This document shows, in pieces, positions 44,740-53,810 of a stretch of DNA of 64,000 nucleotides. The notes under the pieces were generated by a model. The model worked only from the letters and a program-made list of their open reading frames with translations. It searched no databases and was not told the DNA's origin. The first letter of the stretch is position 1; every line of letters starts with the position of its first letter. The translations under genes and the position numbers were made by a program. Where the stretch lies: positions 62,001-126,000 of the forward strand of contig JAGXFN010000012.1 in NCBI GenBank assembly GCA_024637195.1, read 5' to 3'. Source of the stretch: Arcobacter sp. Its GTDB lineage: Bacteria > Campylobacterota > Campylobacteria > Campylobacterales > Sulfurimonadaceae.

Positions 44740-46565
44740 GCTCTCTCCTTGCCGCTGAGATCAAAAATACTCGCACCCTCTTCTGCTGAACCGACGTTCT
44801 GGCGCACAGTGACGAAAAGCTCACGGCCGAAGCCATGGCGGTTTGCGCTAAGATCTGGCAGACTTGGCTGACGGGCACTGAGCACTTCTTCTGCTACCAA
44901 GAGCGTGACCTCACCCTTGTCCACATCAAGCCGGATCCGATCGCCTGTCACGATCTTGCAAAGAACGCCCCCGCTCAAGGCTTCAGGAGAGACGTGTATG
45001 GCTGAGGGGACTTTTCCCGAAGCTCCCGACATTCGTCCGTCAGTTATAATGGCCACCTTAAAGCCCTTGTCCTGAAGCACACCCAGCGGCGGCATCAGTC
45101 CGTGCAGTTCCGGCATACCGTTGGCCCGTGGCCCCTGAAAGCGTACAACGGCAATAAAGTCTCTCTCCAGTTCACCTCTTTTGAAGGCCTCTTGCAAAGC
45201 CTCTTGCGATTCAAAGACAATGGCTTCGGCTTCGATTATGAGGTGCGCAGCTTCGAGGGCAGAGGTCTTTATCACGCTGCGTCCTATATTGCCATTAAGA
45301 AGTTTCAGCCCGCCCTCGTCACTGAAAGGCTCTTCGCAGCTGGAGATAATATCTTTCTCCCGTGACATTTTCTGACCCGTTTCAAATGTCAGGCAACCAC
45401 TGTGCAGGCTTGGTTCTACAATGTAGCTCTCTAAGCCTTTTCCTATAACGGTCTGCACATCAGCATGCACCAACCCTGCATCAAGGAGCTGGCTTATCAC
45501 GACACTCATCCCGCCTGCATCTCTGAAGTTGTTGACATCGGCCTGACCGTTTGGATACATCTTGCACAGCAGCGGCGTCGCCTTGGAGATGGCATCAAAA
45601 TCGTCCCAGTTGAGCACTATCCCCGCCGCTCTGGCCATGGCGATCAGGTGGATGGTATGGTTGGTTGAGCCTCCCGTCGCCATAAGCCCGACGATGGCAT
45701 TGACAAAACTTCTCTCATCAACGATCTCAGATATGGACTTGTGCTCCTCTTGCAAACCTGTCATCTTCAAGAGACTTTTTGCCGCTTGGGCCGTCAAAGC
45801 CTCACGAAGCGGGGTGTTGGTATTGACAAAGGAGCTGTTAGGCAGCTGCAGTCCCATCATCTCAAGGAGCATCTGGTTTGAGTTGGCTGTGCCGTAGAAG
45901 GTGCAGGTACCGCTGCTGTGATAAGAGGCGGATTCGGCTTCAAGCAAGGCCTCTTCGCTGACATTTCCCTTGGCAAACTCCTTGCGGATTTTTTCTTTTT
46001 GCGCGTTGCTGATACCTGAGGGCATAGGGCCGGCAGGAACAAAGATTCCCGGCAGATGCCCAAAATTCAAGGCGCCTATCAGCAGACCGGGAACGATCTT
46101 GTCACAAATGCCCAGATAAAGTGCGCCGTCAAATACATTGTGCGACAGTGCTATCGCCGTGCCCATGGCAATGTTGTCACGGCTAAAAAGGCTCAGTTCC
46201 ATCCCCGGCTGCGACTGCGTCACTCCGTCGCACATTGCCGGCACCCCGCCTGCTACCTGGCAAGTCGCGCCTGCGTCGGCAAGGGTGCGTTTAAGCAGGG
46301 CAGGATAAAGTTTATAGGGTTCATGAGCGGAAAGCATATCATTATACGCCGTCACTATAGCAATGTTGGGAGACTGCATGTTCGTTAGCTTTTTTTTCTC
46401 ATCTTCTTGCATCGGTGCCATCGCATGTGCCAGGTTGCGGCAGCTCAGTTTCATTCGGTTCACTCCCTGCCCTTTGGCTTGCGCCATGCGGTTTAGGTAG
46501 ATAGAGCGGCTCTCTTTCGAGCGCTCCTGTATCCGCTCGGTAACTTTTTTAATGATCTCATTCAT
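44736..46565 (-). CDS. edd: 6-phosphogluconate dehydratase
   Basis: About 609 residues from ATG 46565 (MNEIIKKVTERIQER); an upstream in-frame ATG at 46583 overlaps pgl more deeply and is not needed. Iron-sulfur dehydratase of the IlvD/Edd family turning 6-phosphogluconate into KDPG. Cysteines fit the cluster (VPAMCDGVTQSQPGMELS, YLGICDKIVPG, SGTCTFYGTANSN). ITDGRMSGASGKVPSAIHV is the C-terminal signature. Overlaps pgl by 8 nt and eda by 4 nt. Confidence 0.96.
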   Translation of the reverse strand: MNEIIKKVTERIQERSKESRSIYLNRMAQAKGQGVNRMKLSCRNLAHAMAPMQEDEKKKLTNMQSPNIAIVTAYNDMLSAHEPYKLYPALLKRTLADAGATCQVAGGVPAMCDGVTQSQPGMELSLFSRDNIAMGTAIALSHNVFDGALYLGICDKIVPGLLIGALNFGHLPGIFVPAGPMPSGISNAQKEKIRKEFAKGNVSEEALLEAESASYHSSGTCTFYGTANSNQMLLEMMGLQLPNSSFVNTNTPLREALTAQAAKSLLKMTGLQEEHKSISEIVDERSFVNAIVGLMATGGSTNHTIHLIAMARAAGIVLNWDDFDAISKATPLLCKMYPNGQADVNNFRDAGGMSVVISQLLDAGLVHADVQTVIGKGLESYIVEPSLHSGCLTFETGQKMSREKDIISSCEEPFSDEGGLKLLNGNIGRSVIKTSALEAAHLIIEAEAIVFESQEALQEAFKRGELERDFIAVVRFQGPRANGMPELHGLMPPLGVLQDKGFKVAIITDGRMSGASGKVPSAIHVSPEALSGGVLCKIVTGDRIRLDVDKGEVTLLVAEEVLSARQPSLPDLSANRHGFGRELFVTVRQNVGSAEEGASIFDLSGKERA

Positions 46566-47259
46566 AGCAATATACCTCCACATCTTTTATGTCTTGGTGC
46601 AAAACTGCACAGATAGGCATTTTATGCCAATCGGTCTCTTCTATCGCTTCGTAATAAAGGGCCAGTTTCTCTTCTCCTTCAAAATGCAAGTAGAGATGCT
46701 CTGCACTTACTATCGCTTTGAGCGTCAGACTCATCCGCATATGCGGCGCGCTATCGGGTGCTATAGCAAGGCAAAGCGCTTCGCTGTCCAACGCAAAAGC
46801 CTGGTCCAGCTTCTCGTTTTGCGGAAAGAGGGAGGCGGTATGGCCATCGTTTCCCATACCCAAAAGCAAAACATCAAAAGGCAGCAGCTGTTCTTTTATC
46901 CTTTGACTGCACTCTTTTTGAGCCTCCTCTGCACGTTTTGCCGCAGTATACATCCCGACAAATTTTGCCCGTGAAGCCTTGTTTTGAAGCAGATGCGTTC
47001 TGACAAGATTTTCGTTGCTCTCATCATGCGAAGGAGCCAGCCACCTCTCGTCACAAAGCCCAACGGTGACCTTTTCCCATGCAATCTCGATCTGCGAGAG
47101 TCTCTCAAAAAGAGGTTTCGGAGTATTTCCGCCCGAAACGATCAAAGAAGCCCTGCCCTTCTTGTCGATGGCTTGCTGGAGCTGCTTGGCGATGTTTTGG
47201 CTGAGCGATGCTGTCAGCTCATCCTTCACGCTAAAAAGATGCAGATTCCTACTACTCAT
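46558..47259 (-). CDS. pgl: 6-phosphogluconolactonase
   Basis: About 233 residues from ATG 47259 (MSSRNLHLFSVKDEL); earlier in-frame starts run inside zwf. DevB-type lactonase: LIVSGGNTPKPLFERL, VGLCDERWLAPS, FDVLLLGMGNDGHTASLFP. Hydrolyses the lactone made by Zwf. Overlaps zwf by 8 nt. Confidence 0.95.
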   Translation of the reverse strand: MSSRNLHLFSVKDELTASLSQNIAKQLQQAIDKKGRASLIVSGGNTPKPLFERLSQIEIAWEKVTVGLCDERWLAPSHDESNENLVRTHLLQNKASRAKFVGMYTAAKRAEEAQKECSQRIKEQLLPFDVLLLGMGNDGHTASLFPQNEKLDQAFALDSEALCLAIAPDSAPHMRMSLTLKAIVSAEHLYLHFEGEEKLALYYEAIEETDWHKMPICAVLHQDIKDVEVYCYE

Positions 47260-48715
47260 CGTGCCAGCTTCTTCCATCGCGTGCGATGAGCTGTATTGCC
47301 GCACTGGGGCCGTCCGTGCCTGCACTGTAGCTTTTCATCTGAACGATGTTATCGGCCCATCCTTCCAAGACGACATCTGTCCATTTCCATGCGGCTTCCA
47401 CCTCATCCAGACGCATAAAGAGTGTCGGATTTGCCCGAATCACATCCAGAAGCAGACGCTCATAGGCATCGGGTTTATGCTCCATATTCAAAGGAGCGTT
47501 CAGTTCAAGTGAGACCTTTTGCAGGCGCATCTGTTCGCTAAGTCCCGGGATCTTGTTCATCAGCTTGAGCTGTATACTCTCTTTGGGCTGCAAAGTGATG
47601 ACCAGTTTGTTTTCGCTGATGCAGCTGCCCTTGTTTGCAAAGATCGAGTAGGGCATCGTCTTGAACTGGATGACGATCTCCGAATTTCGCCTTTGCATCC
47701 TTTTTCCGCTTCGCAGATAAAAGGGCACCCCGTTCCAGCGCCAGTTGTCGATGTCCACACGCAGCGCGGCAAAGGTCTCCGTCATACTCTCACGCACACC
47801 TTCGCCTTCGAGATAGCCAGGAACAGGTTCTCCGTCGCTTGAGCCGTGTGTGTACTGCGCGCGTACCGTCTTCTGCTCGATGTCAGAAGGGCTCATCAGA
47901 CGAAGCGAGCGCAGCACTTTCACCTTCTCATCGCGCACGCTGTCGGCTTCAAGCGAACACGGCGGTTCCATCGCCACAAGGCACAGCAGCTGCATCAAAT
48001 GGTTCTGGATCATATCACGCACCGCCCCATACTGATCATAATAGCCCCATCTTCCCTCCACTCCGACACTCTCGGCGACAGTAATCTGGATATGGTCAAT
48101 ATTGTTACTGTCCCACAGCGGCATGATAAAACGGTTTGAAAAACGAAGCGCCATGATGTTTTGGACCGTATCCTTGCCCAGATAGTGGTCAATGCGGTAT
48201 ACCTGGCTCTCCTTGAAGTACTTGAGCACTTCGTTATTGATGACACGCGACGATTTCAGATCGCGGCCTATGGGTTTTTCCAAAACGACACGGCTCTTTT
48301 CACTGACCAGCTCCCATCGGCTCAGCATCTTGCAAATAAGCCCGAAAAAGTCAGGTGCGGTAGAGAGGTAGTTGACTCGGTCGCGATCAGGGTGCTCTTC
48401 CAGCAGATCTTTTAGTCCTTGGTAACTCTGCTTATCTTTAAAATTGACAACGACCATCTGCAGCTGCTCTTTAAACCGCATAAACTTCTCTTCAACAAAG
48501 CTCCCCTCCGATAAGAACTCCTGCAGCTTTGAGCGAACCAGGGTAATATGCTCTTCCTTGCTCATGGCCACTTTAGTTGTGGTGATAACGCGGCTGCGAT
48601 GATCGAGATAGCCGTCATTGCTTAGATGATACAGCGCCGGTAGGAGCTTTCTAAAGGCCAGATCACCATGACCGCCAAAGATTATTATGTCACATAGGTT
48701 TTCTGTCGCATTCAT
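47252..48715 (-). CDS. zwf: Glucose-6-phosphate 1-dehydrogenase
   Basis: 487 residues. The nucleotide motif reads GGHGDLAFRKLLPALYHL (usually GASGDLAxRKL). The catalytic RIDHYLGKDTVQNI is intact. Oxidises glucose 6-phosphate to 6-phosphogluconolactone with NAD(P)+, the entry to the Entner-Doudoroff branch. It lies 12 bases after galU in the same operon. Confidence 0.96.
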   Translation of the reverse strand: MNATENLCDIIIFGGHGDLAFRKLLPALYHLSNDGYLDHRSRVITTTKVAMSKEEHITLVRSKLQEFLSEGSFVEEKFMRFKEQLQMVVVNFKDKQSYQGLKDLLEEHPDRDRVNYLSTAPDFFGLICKMLSRWELVSEKSRVVLEKPIGRDLKSSRVINNEVLKYFKESQVYRIDHYLGKDTVQNIMALRFSNRFIMPLWDSNNIDHIQITVAESVGVEGRWGYYDQYGAVRDMIQNHLMQLLCLVAMEPPCSLEADSVRDEKVKVLRSLRLMSPSDIEQKTVRAQYTHGSSDGEPVPGYLEGEGVRESMTETFAALRVDIDNWRWNGVPFYLRSGKRMQRRNSEIVIQFKTMPYSIFANKGSCISENKLVITLQPKESIQLKLMNKIPGLSEQMRLQKVSLELNAPLNMEHKPDAYERLLLDVIRANPTLFMRLDEVEAAWKWTDVVLEGWADNIVQMKSYSAGTDGPSAAIQLIARDGRSWHDE

Positions 48716-48727
48716 CTGTTTCTTCTT

Positions 48728-49558
48728 TTAATGTTTTTGATCTTTCGCATAAAAGTAATTGGTAGCTTCAACAAAGCCGTCAACACTTCCACAGTCAAAA
48801 CGTTTGCCCTTGAACTTATAACCGATGACTATCCCTTTTTTGGCCTGTTCGCAAAGGGCATCTGTAATCTGCAACTCGCCGTTTTTTCCCGGCTTTGTCG
48901 TTTCGATCATCTTGAAAATTTCCGGGGTCAGAATATACCTGCCAATGACGGCAAGGTTTGATGGCGCGCTTTTGACATCCGGTTTTTCCACCATATTTGA
49001 GATTATATAGACCCCGTCTTCGATCACATTTCCCTCAATAATACCATATTTATGAACCTCTTCTTCGGGAACTTCCATGATCGCCACGATGCAGCATCTG
49101 TATTTTTCATAGAGCTTGACCATCTGCTTCAAAACACCCTCTCCTTTTGGGTTGAAACAGAGATCATCGGCGAGGATAACGGCAAAAGGATCTCGTTCAC
49201 CTACAAGCACCTTCCCTTTATAGATCGCATCGCCAAGCCCCTTCATTTCATTTTGGCGGGTATAGGTAAAGGTGCACGTTTCAATGATCTCACGAATCCC
49301 TTCTAATAGCTCTTCCTTAGGCGAACCCTTGATCTCATGTTCAAGCTCATACGAGATGTCAAAATAGTCCGTTATTGCGCGTTTGCCTCGGCCGGTGATA
49401 ATGGACATCACCTCGCATCCCGCCTCCATTGCCTCTTCAACACCGTACTGTATAAGCGGTTTGGTAAGGATGGGAAGCATCTCTTTGGGCATAGACTTGG
49501 TCGCGGGCAAAAAACGTGTGCCATAGCCTGCTGCGGGAAATAAACATTTACTGATCAT
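48728..49558 (-). CDS. galU: UTP-glucose-1-phosphate uridylyltransferase
   Basis: 276 residues. FPAAGYGTRFLPATKSMPKE is the nucleotidyltransferase signature; VILADDLCFNP and FDCGSVDGFVEATNYF complete it. Makes UDP-glucose from glucose 1-phosphate and UTP. In this operon it both supplies UDP-glucose to the GpgS-like synthase and can recapture glucose 1-phosphate from the phosphorylase. Confidence 0.95.
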   Translation of the reverse strand: MISKCLFPAAGYGTRFLPATKSMPKEMLPILTKPLIQYGVEEAMEAGCEVMSIITGRGKRAITDYFDISYELEHEIKGSPKEELLEGIREIIETCTFTYTRQNEMKGLGDAIYKGKVLVGERDPFAVILADDLCFNPKGEGVLKQMVKLYEKYRCCIVAIMEVPEEEVHKYGIIEGNVIEDGVYIISNMVEKPDVKSAPSNLAVIGRYILTPEIFKMIETTKPGKNGELQITDALCEQAKKGIVIGYKFKGKRFDCGSVDGFVEATNYFYAKDQKH

Positions 49559-49583
49559 AGAAGTCTCCTTTAGTTTTATTTTG

Positions 49584-51293
49584 TCACTTAAGCCACATCA
49601 TCTGATAGGCTTCTAGCGTCACCTCTCGTGTTTCTTTCAATTCAAACTGCGAGAGAAGATCACTCAAAGGCAAGGCAATCTCATCAGGGACCTTGCAGGT
49701 GAGTCTTTCATTTGAGAAGTTGTGCAAGACGAGGATATGTTCTTTACCCTCAAGATCCTCCTTCTGCATCGCAAAAAGCCCTTTGTCCAGATCAAAAAAA
49801 CGAAATCCGCCGTAAGGGTTAAATGCCGGTTCGCTGATACGGATCGAGATCAGCCGCTTGTAACTGTCAAACATCCTCTTTGTCAGGCTGCCCTGCACAG
49901 AAAGTTCGTTTTCAAGCCAATCAACATGGAACTTCTCGCGGTTGATGGCACGATTGTTTCCCGTATGCTTTACACCGTCCTGGTAGTTGCCCGTGCCTAC
50001 TAGCGAGTGAAAGTAGATCCCGGGAACACCCGGCATCACCAGAGCCGTCGCCTGGGAAAGAAGCATCCGTTTAAAACGCAAGGCCGATTCATCGTCCGGG
50101 TGGGAGAGTGCATCGATATAGGAGCAATTTAGCTCGTAAGGCGAACTTTGGCCTGTCTCATCAGAGCGGAAAGAGACCAGGCCGCCGTGTTCTTGTGTTG
50201 TTAGGACCAAATGCTCTATCTCTTCGTCGCTAAGTATTCCTTTGACTGCGCGCAATCCGATGCCGTCATGACTCGCTGTAAAGTTAAAAAAACAGACCTT
50301 GTCGCTGGGCAGTGTCAGTGACTGAGCCCAAGTGGTAAGCGCCTGTGTGTTTTCATTCAAAATGGAGTGCACCAGCAGAGGCGGCAAGGCAAAATTGTAA
50401 ACCATCTGCGCCTCGTCATCCCCGCTTCCGAAATAAGAGATATTCTCGTCATGGGGAACATTTGTTTCCGTGATAATGATCACCTCAGGTGCGACTTCAT
50501 GCAAGACCTCGCGTATCAGCTGGATAAGCTCATGAGTCTGCGGCAGATGCACGCACTCCGTACCGATCTCTTTCCAGACAAAGGCGATCGCATCAAGCCG
50601 TATCATCACCGCACCCTTTTCGATGTAGTAAAAAAGGGCATCGAGAACATTGCGCAGAACGCGGTGATTTTTGTAATTAAGGTCGACCTGATCTTTACTG
50701 AAGGTCGTCCAGATGTTGTGGATTTTTCCATCATCGTCGACAAACTCGCTCAGAAGCGGTGTATCTCGGGGGCGGATGACCTGACTCAGATCCACACTCG
50801 GATCGATTTCGATAAAAAAATCTTTGAAATATTTATCTCCGCCAAGAAAGGCCTTGAACCAGTCTGAAAACTGAGATATGTGATTGATGACGCCGTCAAC
50901 CATCAGCCGGTATTTCAGACTGATCAGATAGATCTCGCGCCAAGACCCCATGTGCGGATCAACTGCGCTGTAGTTGACCACAGAAAACCCGCTGTCAGAT
51001 GAAGAAGGATAAAAGGGCAGAATATGTAAAGAGTTTATCACTGCTTGCAGGTGCTCCTCCATAAAGATGTTTAACGTCTGCAACGAGGCCTCGTGGTCGC
51101 GGTTAACCTGGTCTCCGTAGCTGATAAGTATCACATCCTTTTCACTCAGATGGTAGGGTTTATAGTCGATGCGCTGTTTATATTTAAAGATAAGATCAAT
51201 GACATCATTCACGACGATCTCGGCGATCTCCCTCGAATAGAGGTTATGGATACGTCGGTTGATGGTATGTTCAGAATCAGAGATATGTATCAT
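49584..51293 (-). CDS. GH13_18 phosphorylase, probably glucosylglycerate phosphorylase
   Basis: 569 residues of the sucrose-phosphorylase branch of GH13. The barrel motifs are visible: MVDGVINHIS, MIRLDAIAFVWKE (nucleophile Asp), IIITETNVP (acid/base Glu), FTASHDGIGL (third Asp). N-terminal YGDQVNRDHEASLQTL and ILPFYPSSSDSGFSV are typical of the subfamily. The clade includes sucrose, glucosylglycerol and glucosylglycerate phosphorylases. I prefer the last because the coupled neighbours are a GpgS-like synthase (ATGA overlap), its phosphatase and a glycerate kinase. Reaction: glucosylglycerate + Pi to glucose 1-phosphate + glycerate. Confidence 0.85.
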   Translation of the reverse strand: MIHISDSEHTINRRIHNLYSREIAEIVVNDVIDLIFKYKQRIDYKPYHLSEKDVILISYGDQVNRDHEASLQTLNIFMEEHLQAVINSLHILPFYPSSSDSGFSVVNYSAVDPHMGSWREIYLISLKYRLMVDGVINHISQFSDWFKAFLGGDKYFKDFFIEIDPSVDLSQVIRPRDTPLLSEFVDDDGKIHNIWTTFSKDQVDLNYKNHRVLRNVLDALFYYIEKGAVMIRLDAIAFVWKEIGTECVHLPQTHELIQLIREVLHEVAPEVIIITETNVPHDENISYFGSGDDEAQMVYNFALPPLLVHSILNENTQALTTWAQSLTLPSDKVCFFNFTASHDGIGLRAVKGILSDEEIEHLVLTTQEHGGLVSFRSDETGQSSPYELNCSYIDALSHPDDESALRFKRMLLSQATALVMPGVPGIYFHSLVGTGNYQDGVKHTGNNRAINREKFHVDWLENELSVQGSLTKRMFDSYKRLISIRISEPAFNPYGGFRFFDLDKGLFAMQKEDLEGKEHILVLHNFSNERLTCKVPDEIALPLSDLLSQFELKETREVTLEAYQMMWLK

Positions 51294-52498
51294 GCATTAT
51301 CCTCTCTTACATAGGCTGCAAGCTTGTCTGAAAACTCTGGCAAGACGGAGCGCACCGTTATCCAAGGAGAGAGAGAAGGCACACCCATAGGGTCCTGATA
51401 AAACTCGATGGCGGCCTCTTTCATAGCATCTTCAAATGCCATTACTGCGTCAATCTCCTTCTCCCGATCATACATAAGTCCGTTAAGTTTGCTCAAGGCA
51501 TTGTATTTTAAGATCTCCGCGCGTGCTTCTTGGTAATAAGTCGCCTGAAGCGTCTTGAACGAAGCTTCGGAAAAAACGACTCCTTCTTGCGCCATAACAC
51601 GAAAAACTGTCTTTGCGATATCATTTGCCATCTTGTAGATACCGCCTGAACTCTGTCCGCCGAGTTCTTGGTGTTTATGATCATAGCTTTGCATGATCTC
51701 CGTCTGGCAGATGCGGCGGTTTGAGGTATTCTTATAAACCTCGCTCAGCGTCGAAACTTCCAGGCCCCATGTCGGTGAAATAGCAATTCCTCGTCCCAAA
51801 GAGCGGATAAAGGCGAACTCTCCCGAAAGCGAATAACGAAAACTCTCCATATATTTCAGGTATCGGCTTTTGCCGAAGACCTTAGACAAAGCACGTAGCA
51901 GGGGTGAGTAGAACAAGCGTGTTACCCGTCCGTGAAGCCTGTCTGTCACACGCGAGTAGAAGCCTTTGTTGAACTCAAAGTCCAGTCCAGGATGGACGAT
52001 AGGAAAAAAGAGTCTCGCCGGTATTTCGCGACTGTAGTTAAGGATGTCGCAATCATGCAGTCCAAAAGCGTAGGCTTCGGGATGCGTCAGGGCATAGCCG
52101 AGCATCGTCCATACATTTCGCCCTTTTCCGGGCGTTTGCAGACCCGGAAATCCCTCCGCGCTCAGTTCGGCATAAAGCTCTTTGATACGCGGCCCGTCAT
52201 TCCATACGACATCGACCGGACAGGGCAAGACAGACATCAGCTGTTTCACCTCTTCAAACTGCGCTTTAGTGGCCTTGTCTAAGCCTAAGATGATCTTGTA
52301 GAGGTATTTTACCTGCATGAGTTCTTCAATGATCTTCTGCATCGCAGGTGTCTCGAACTCAGTATAGAGTGCGGGAAGCAGCAAGACCATACGGTTGCGG
52401 TTTGCATAGCCAGCAAGTTCGCTCTCCATCACCTCAAGCGGCCGTTCTCCAAGTTTCTGCAGGGTTGTAATGACCCCGTTTTGAAAGAAATCAGACAT
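51290..52498 (-). CDS. GpgS-like glucosyl-3-phosphoglycerate synthase
   Basis: About 402 residues from ATG 52498 (MSDFFQNGVI), with AAGGAG six bases before; the frame is open to 52528. A GT-A glycosyltransferase of the MpgS/GpgS (GT81-like) group: LLLPALYTEFETPAM, PGKGRNVWTMLGYAL, FGLHDCDILNYSRE (DxD-type metal site), PTWGLEVSTLSEV. Transfers glucose from UDP-glucose to 3-phosphoglycerate. The UDP-glucose source galU is in the same operon and the HAD phosphatase is two genes upstream. Confidence 0.87.
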   Translation of the reverse strand: MSDFFQNGVITTLQKLGERPLEVMESELAGYANRNRMVLLLPALYTEFETPAMQKIIEELMQVKYLYKIILGLDKATKAQFEEVKQLMSVLPCPVDVVWNDGPRIKELYAELSAEGFPGLQTPGKGRNVWTMLGYALTHPEAYAFGLHDCDILNYSREIPARLFFPIVHPGLDFEFNKGFYSRVTDRLHGRVTRLFYSPLLRALSKVFGKSRYLKYMESFRYSLSGEFAFIRSLGRGIAISPTWGLEVSTLSEVYKNTSNRRICQTEIMQSYDHKHQELGGQSSGGIYKMANDIAKTVFRVMAQEGVVFSEASFKTLQATYYQEARAEILKYNALSKLNGLMYDREKEIDAVMAFEDAMKEAAIEFYQDPMGVPSLSPWITVRSVLPEFSDKLAAYVREDNA

Positions 52499-53810
52499 TT
52501 TCATCTCCTTCGTCTGTGTTCGGCTCAATCATAATCATCGCGATATCAAGCAGGTTGTTGTGTGTCGGACCGGGAATAAGAAGCTCTTTACTTTGTAAAA
52601 AAAACGTATACGAGTCAAAATCATCAAGGTAGTATTGGATATCAAGATGTTTGGCCTTGGCATTCGCGCGGCTGTGCTTGTCGATCAAAGCGCCTGCAGC
52701 CTTAGAATTTCCGTCGATCCCGTCCGTGGCAGCACTTAAAAAAGTAATGTCTGCCTCGTCTTTGAGAAGACTTAGCAGACTTAGACAAAGGTGCTGATTG
52801 CGCCCGCCCTCGCCCTCTGCTTTGACCGTAACCGTTGCTTCGCCTCCAAGGATATAGCAGTGCCTTTTTTGTAAAGGGACCGTGGCTAAATCGTAGAGTT
52901 TGCGGGCAAGACCGCTGACCTCCCCCTGCATCGGTTCTTTGATGATGCTCGTCTCTACACCCAACTCTTCCAGTAGTGCCTTTGCTTTGTGAAGAACTGT
53001 CTTGTTTGAGCCTATGATATGGTGGGAAATATGCTTCTGCTCTTCTTTGGGCGTTTCGTCATTCATCCCCTCTTTTCCTTCGATAAGAAAACGCTGGATT
53101 GACGGCGGCATCTGTTCAAAAATAGAGGCGTTTTCCAGCGTCTCTATCGCCTCTTCAAAACGCGTCTTGTCATAATACAGCGGGGCCGAACCGATAGCAT
53201 GCAGGTCATCTCCTATCACATCCGAAAGCACCAGCACAATACCCTTGGCTTGTGTAAGCAAAGCCAGCTTTCCCCCTTTTACCGCAGAGAGGTGTTTGCG
53301 TACGCAGTTGATCGCGTCTATCGTCATACCGCCTCGCAGCATCAGCGTGGTGGCTTCTTGGAACTCCTCTAGAGAAATCGGTGCTTCGGGAAGCTCAATC
53401 AAAGACGAGCTGCCGCCGGAGAGCAGGTAGATAAAAAAATCCTCCTGTCCAAAACCGCGAAGCTCTTCTTGCATAGCATTTGCAGCCAAAAGACTCTGAC
53501 CCGATGGAAGAGGATGCGTGCTCTGCATGTATCTTGTTTTTTCAAGTTCTTCATCGAGCGGATAGGGACCGACAATAAGCGTATGGCTGATACGCTCTTT
53601 TAAAAGCTCCTGCACCGTCTTTGCCATAGGAATGACAGCTTTGCCGGAGCCTAACAGATAGATATTCTTGTATTGGCTCAGGTCATAAGAGTCCTGCGCT
53701 ACCCTTAGTGTTTCTTCTGCATACCGGCACTGCTCTGCTATTATTTTTTGCGGAGTTATTTGCTCAAGCAGGCGATTAAACACCTTGTTCAGAAGGGTTT
53801 TATTTGACAT
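52491..53810 (-). CDS. Glycerate 2-kinase, GckA/MOFRL type
   Basis: 439 residues. The family motifs are FIYLLSGGSSSLIELP, NCVRKHLSAVKGGKLA and, in the MOFRL part, CYILGGEATVTVKAEGEGGRNQHL and SAATDGIDGNSKAAGALID. Phosphorylates D-glycerate to 2-phosphoglycerate, returning the glycerate released by the phosphorylase to glycolysis. Overlaps the HAD phosphatase by 11 nt and GpgS by 8 nt. Confidence 0.92.
   Translation of the reverse strand: MSNKTLLNKVFNRLLEQITPQKIIAEQCRYAEETLRVAQDSYDLSQYKNIYLLGSGKAVIPMAKTVQELLKERISHTLIVGPYPLDEELEKTRYMQSTHPLPSGQSLLAANAMQEELRGFGQEDFFIYLLSGGSSSLIELPEAPISLEEFQEATTLMLRGGMTIDAINCVRKHLSAVKGGKLALLTQAKGIVLVLSDVIGDDLHAIGSAPLYYDKTRFEEAIETLENASIFEQMPPSIQRFLIEGKEGMNDETPKEEQKHISHHIIGSNKTVLHKAKALLEELGVETSIIKEPMQGEVSGLARKLYDLATVPLQKRHCYILGGEATVTVKAEGEGGRNQHLCLSLLSLLKDEADITFLSAATDGIDGNSKAAGALIDKHSRANAKAKHLDIQYYLDDFDSYTFFLQSKELLIPGPTHNNLLDIAMIMIEPNTDEGDENV

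Noticed and set aside
49584-51293. Plain sucrose phosphorylase
   Set aside because: Possible by family, but no sucrose synthesis or uptake gene is present and all coupled neighbours belong to glucosylglycerate metabolism.
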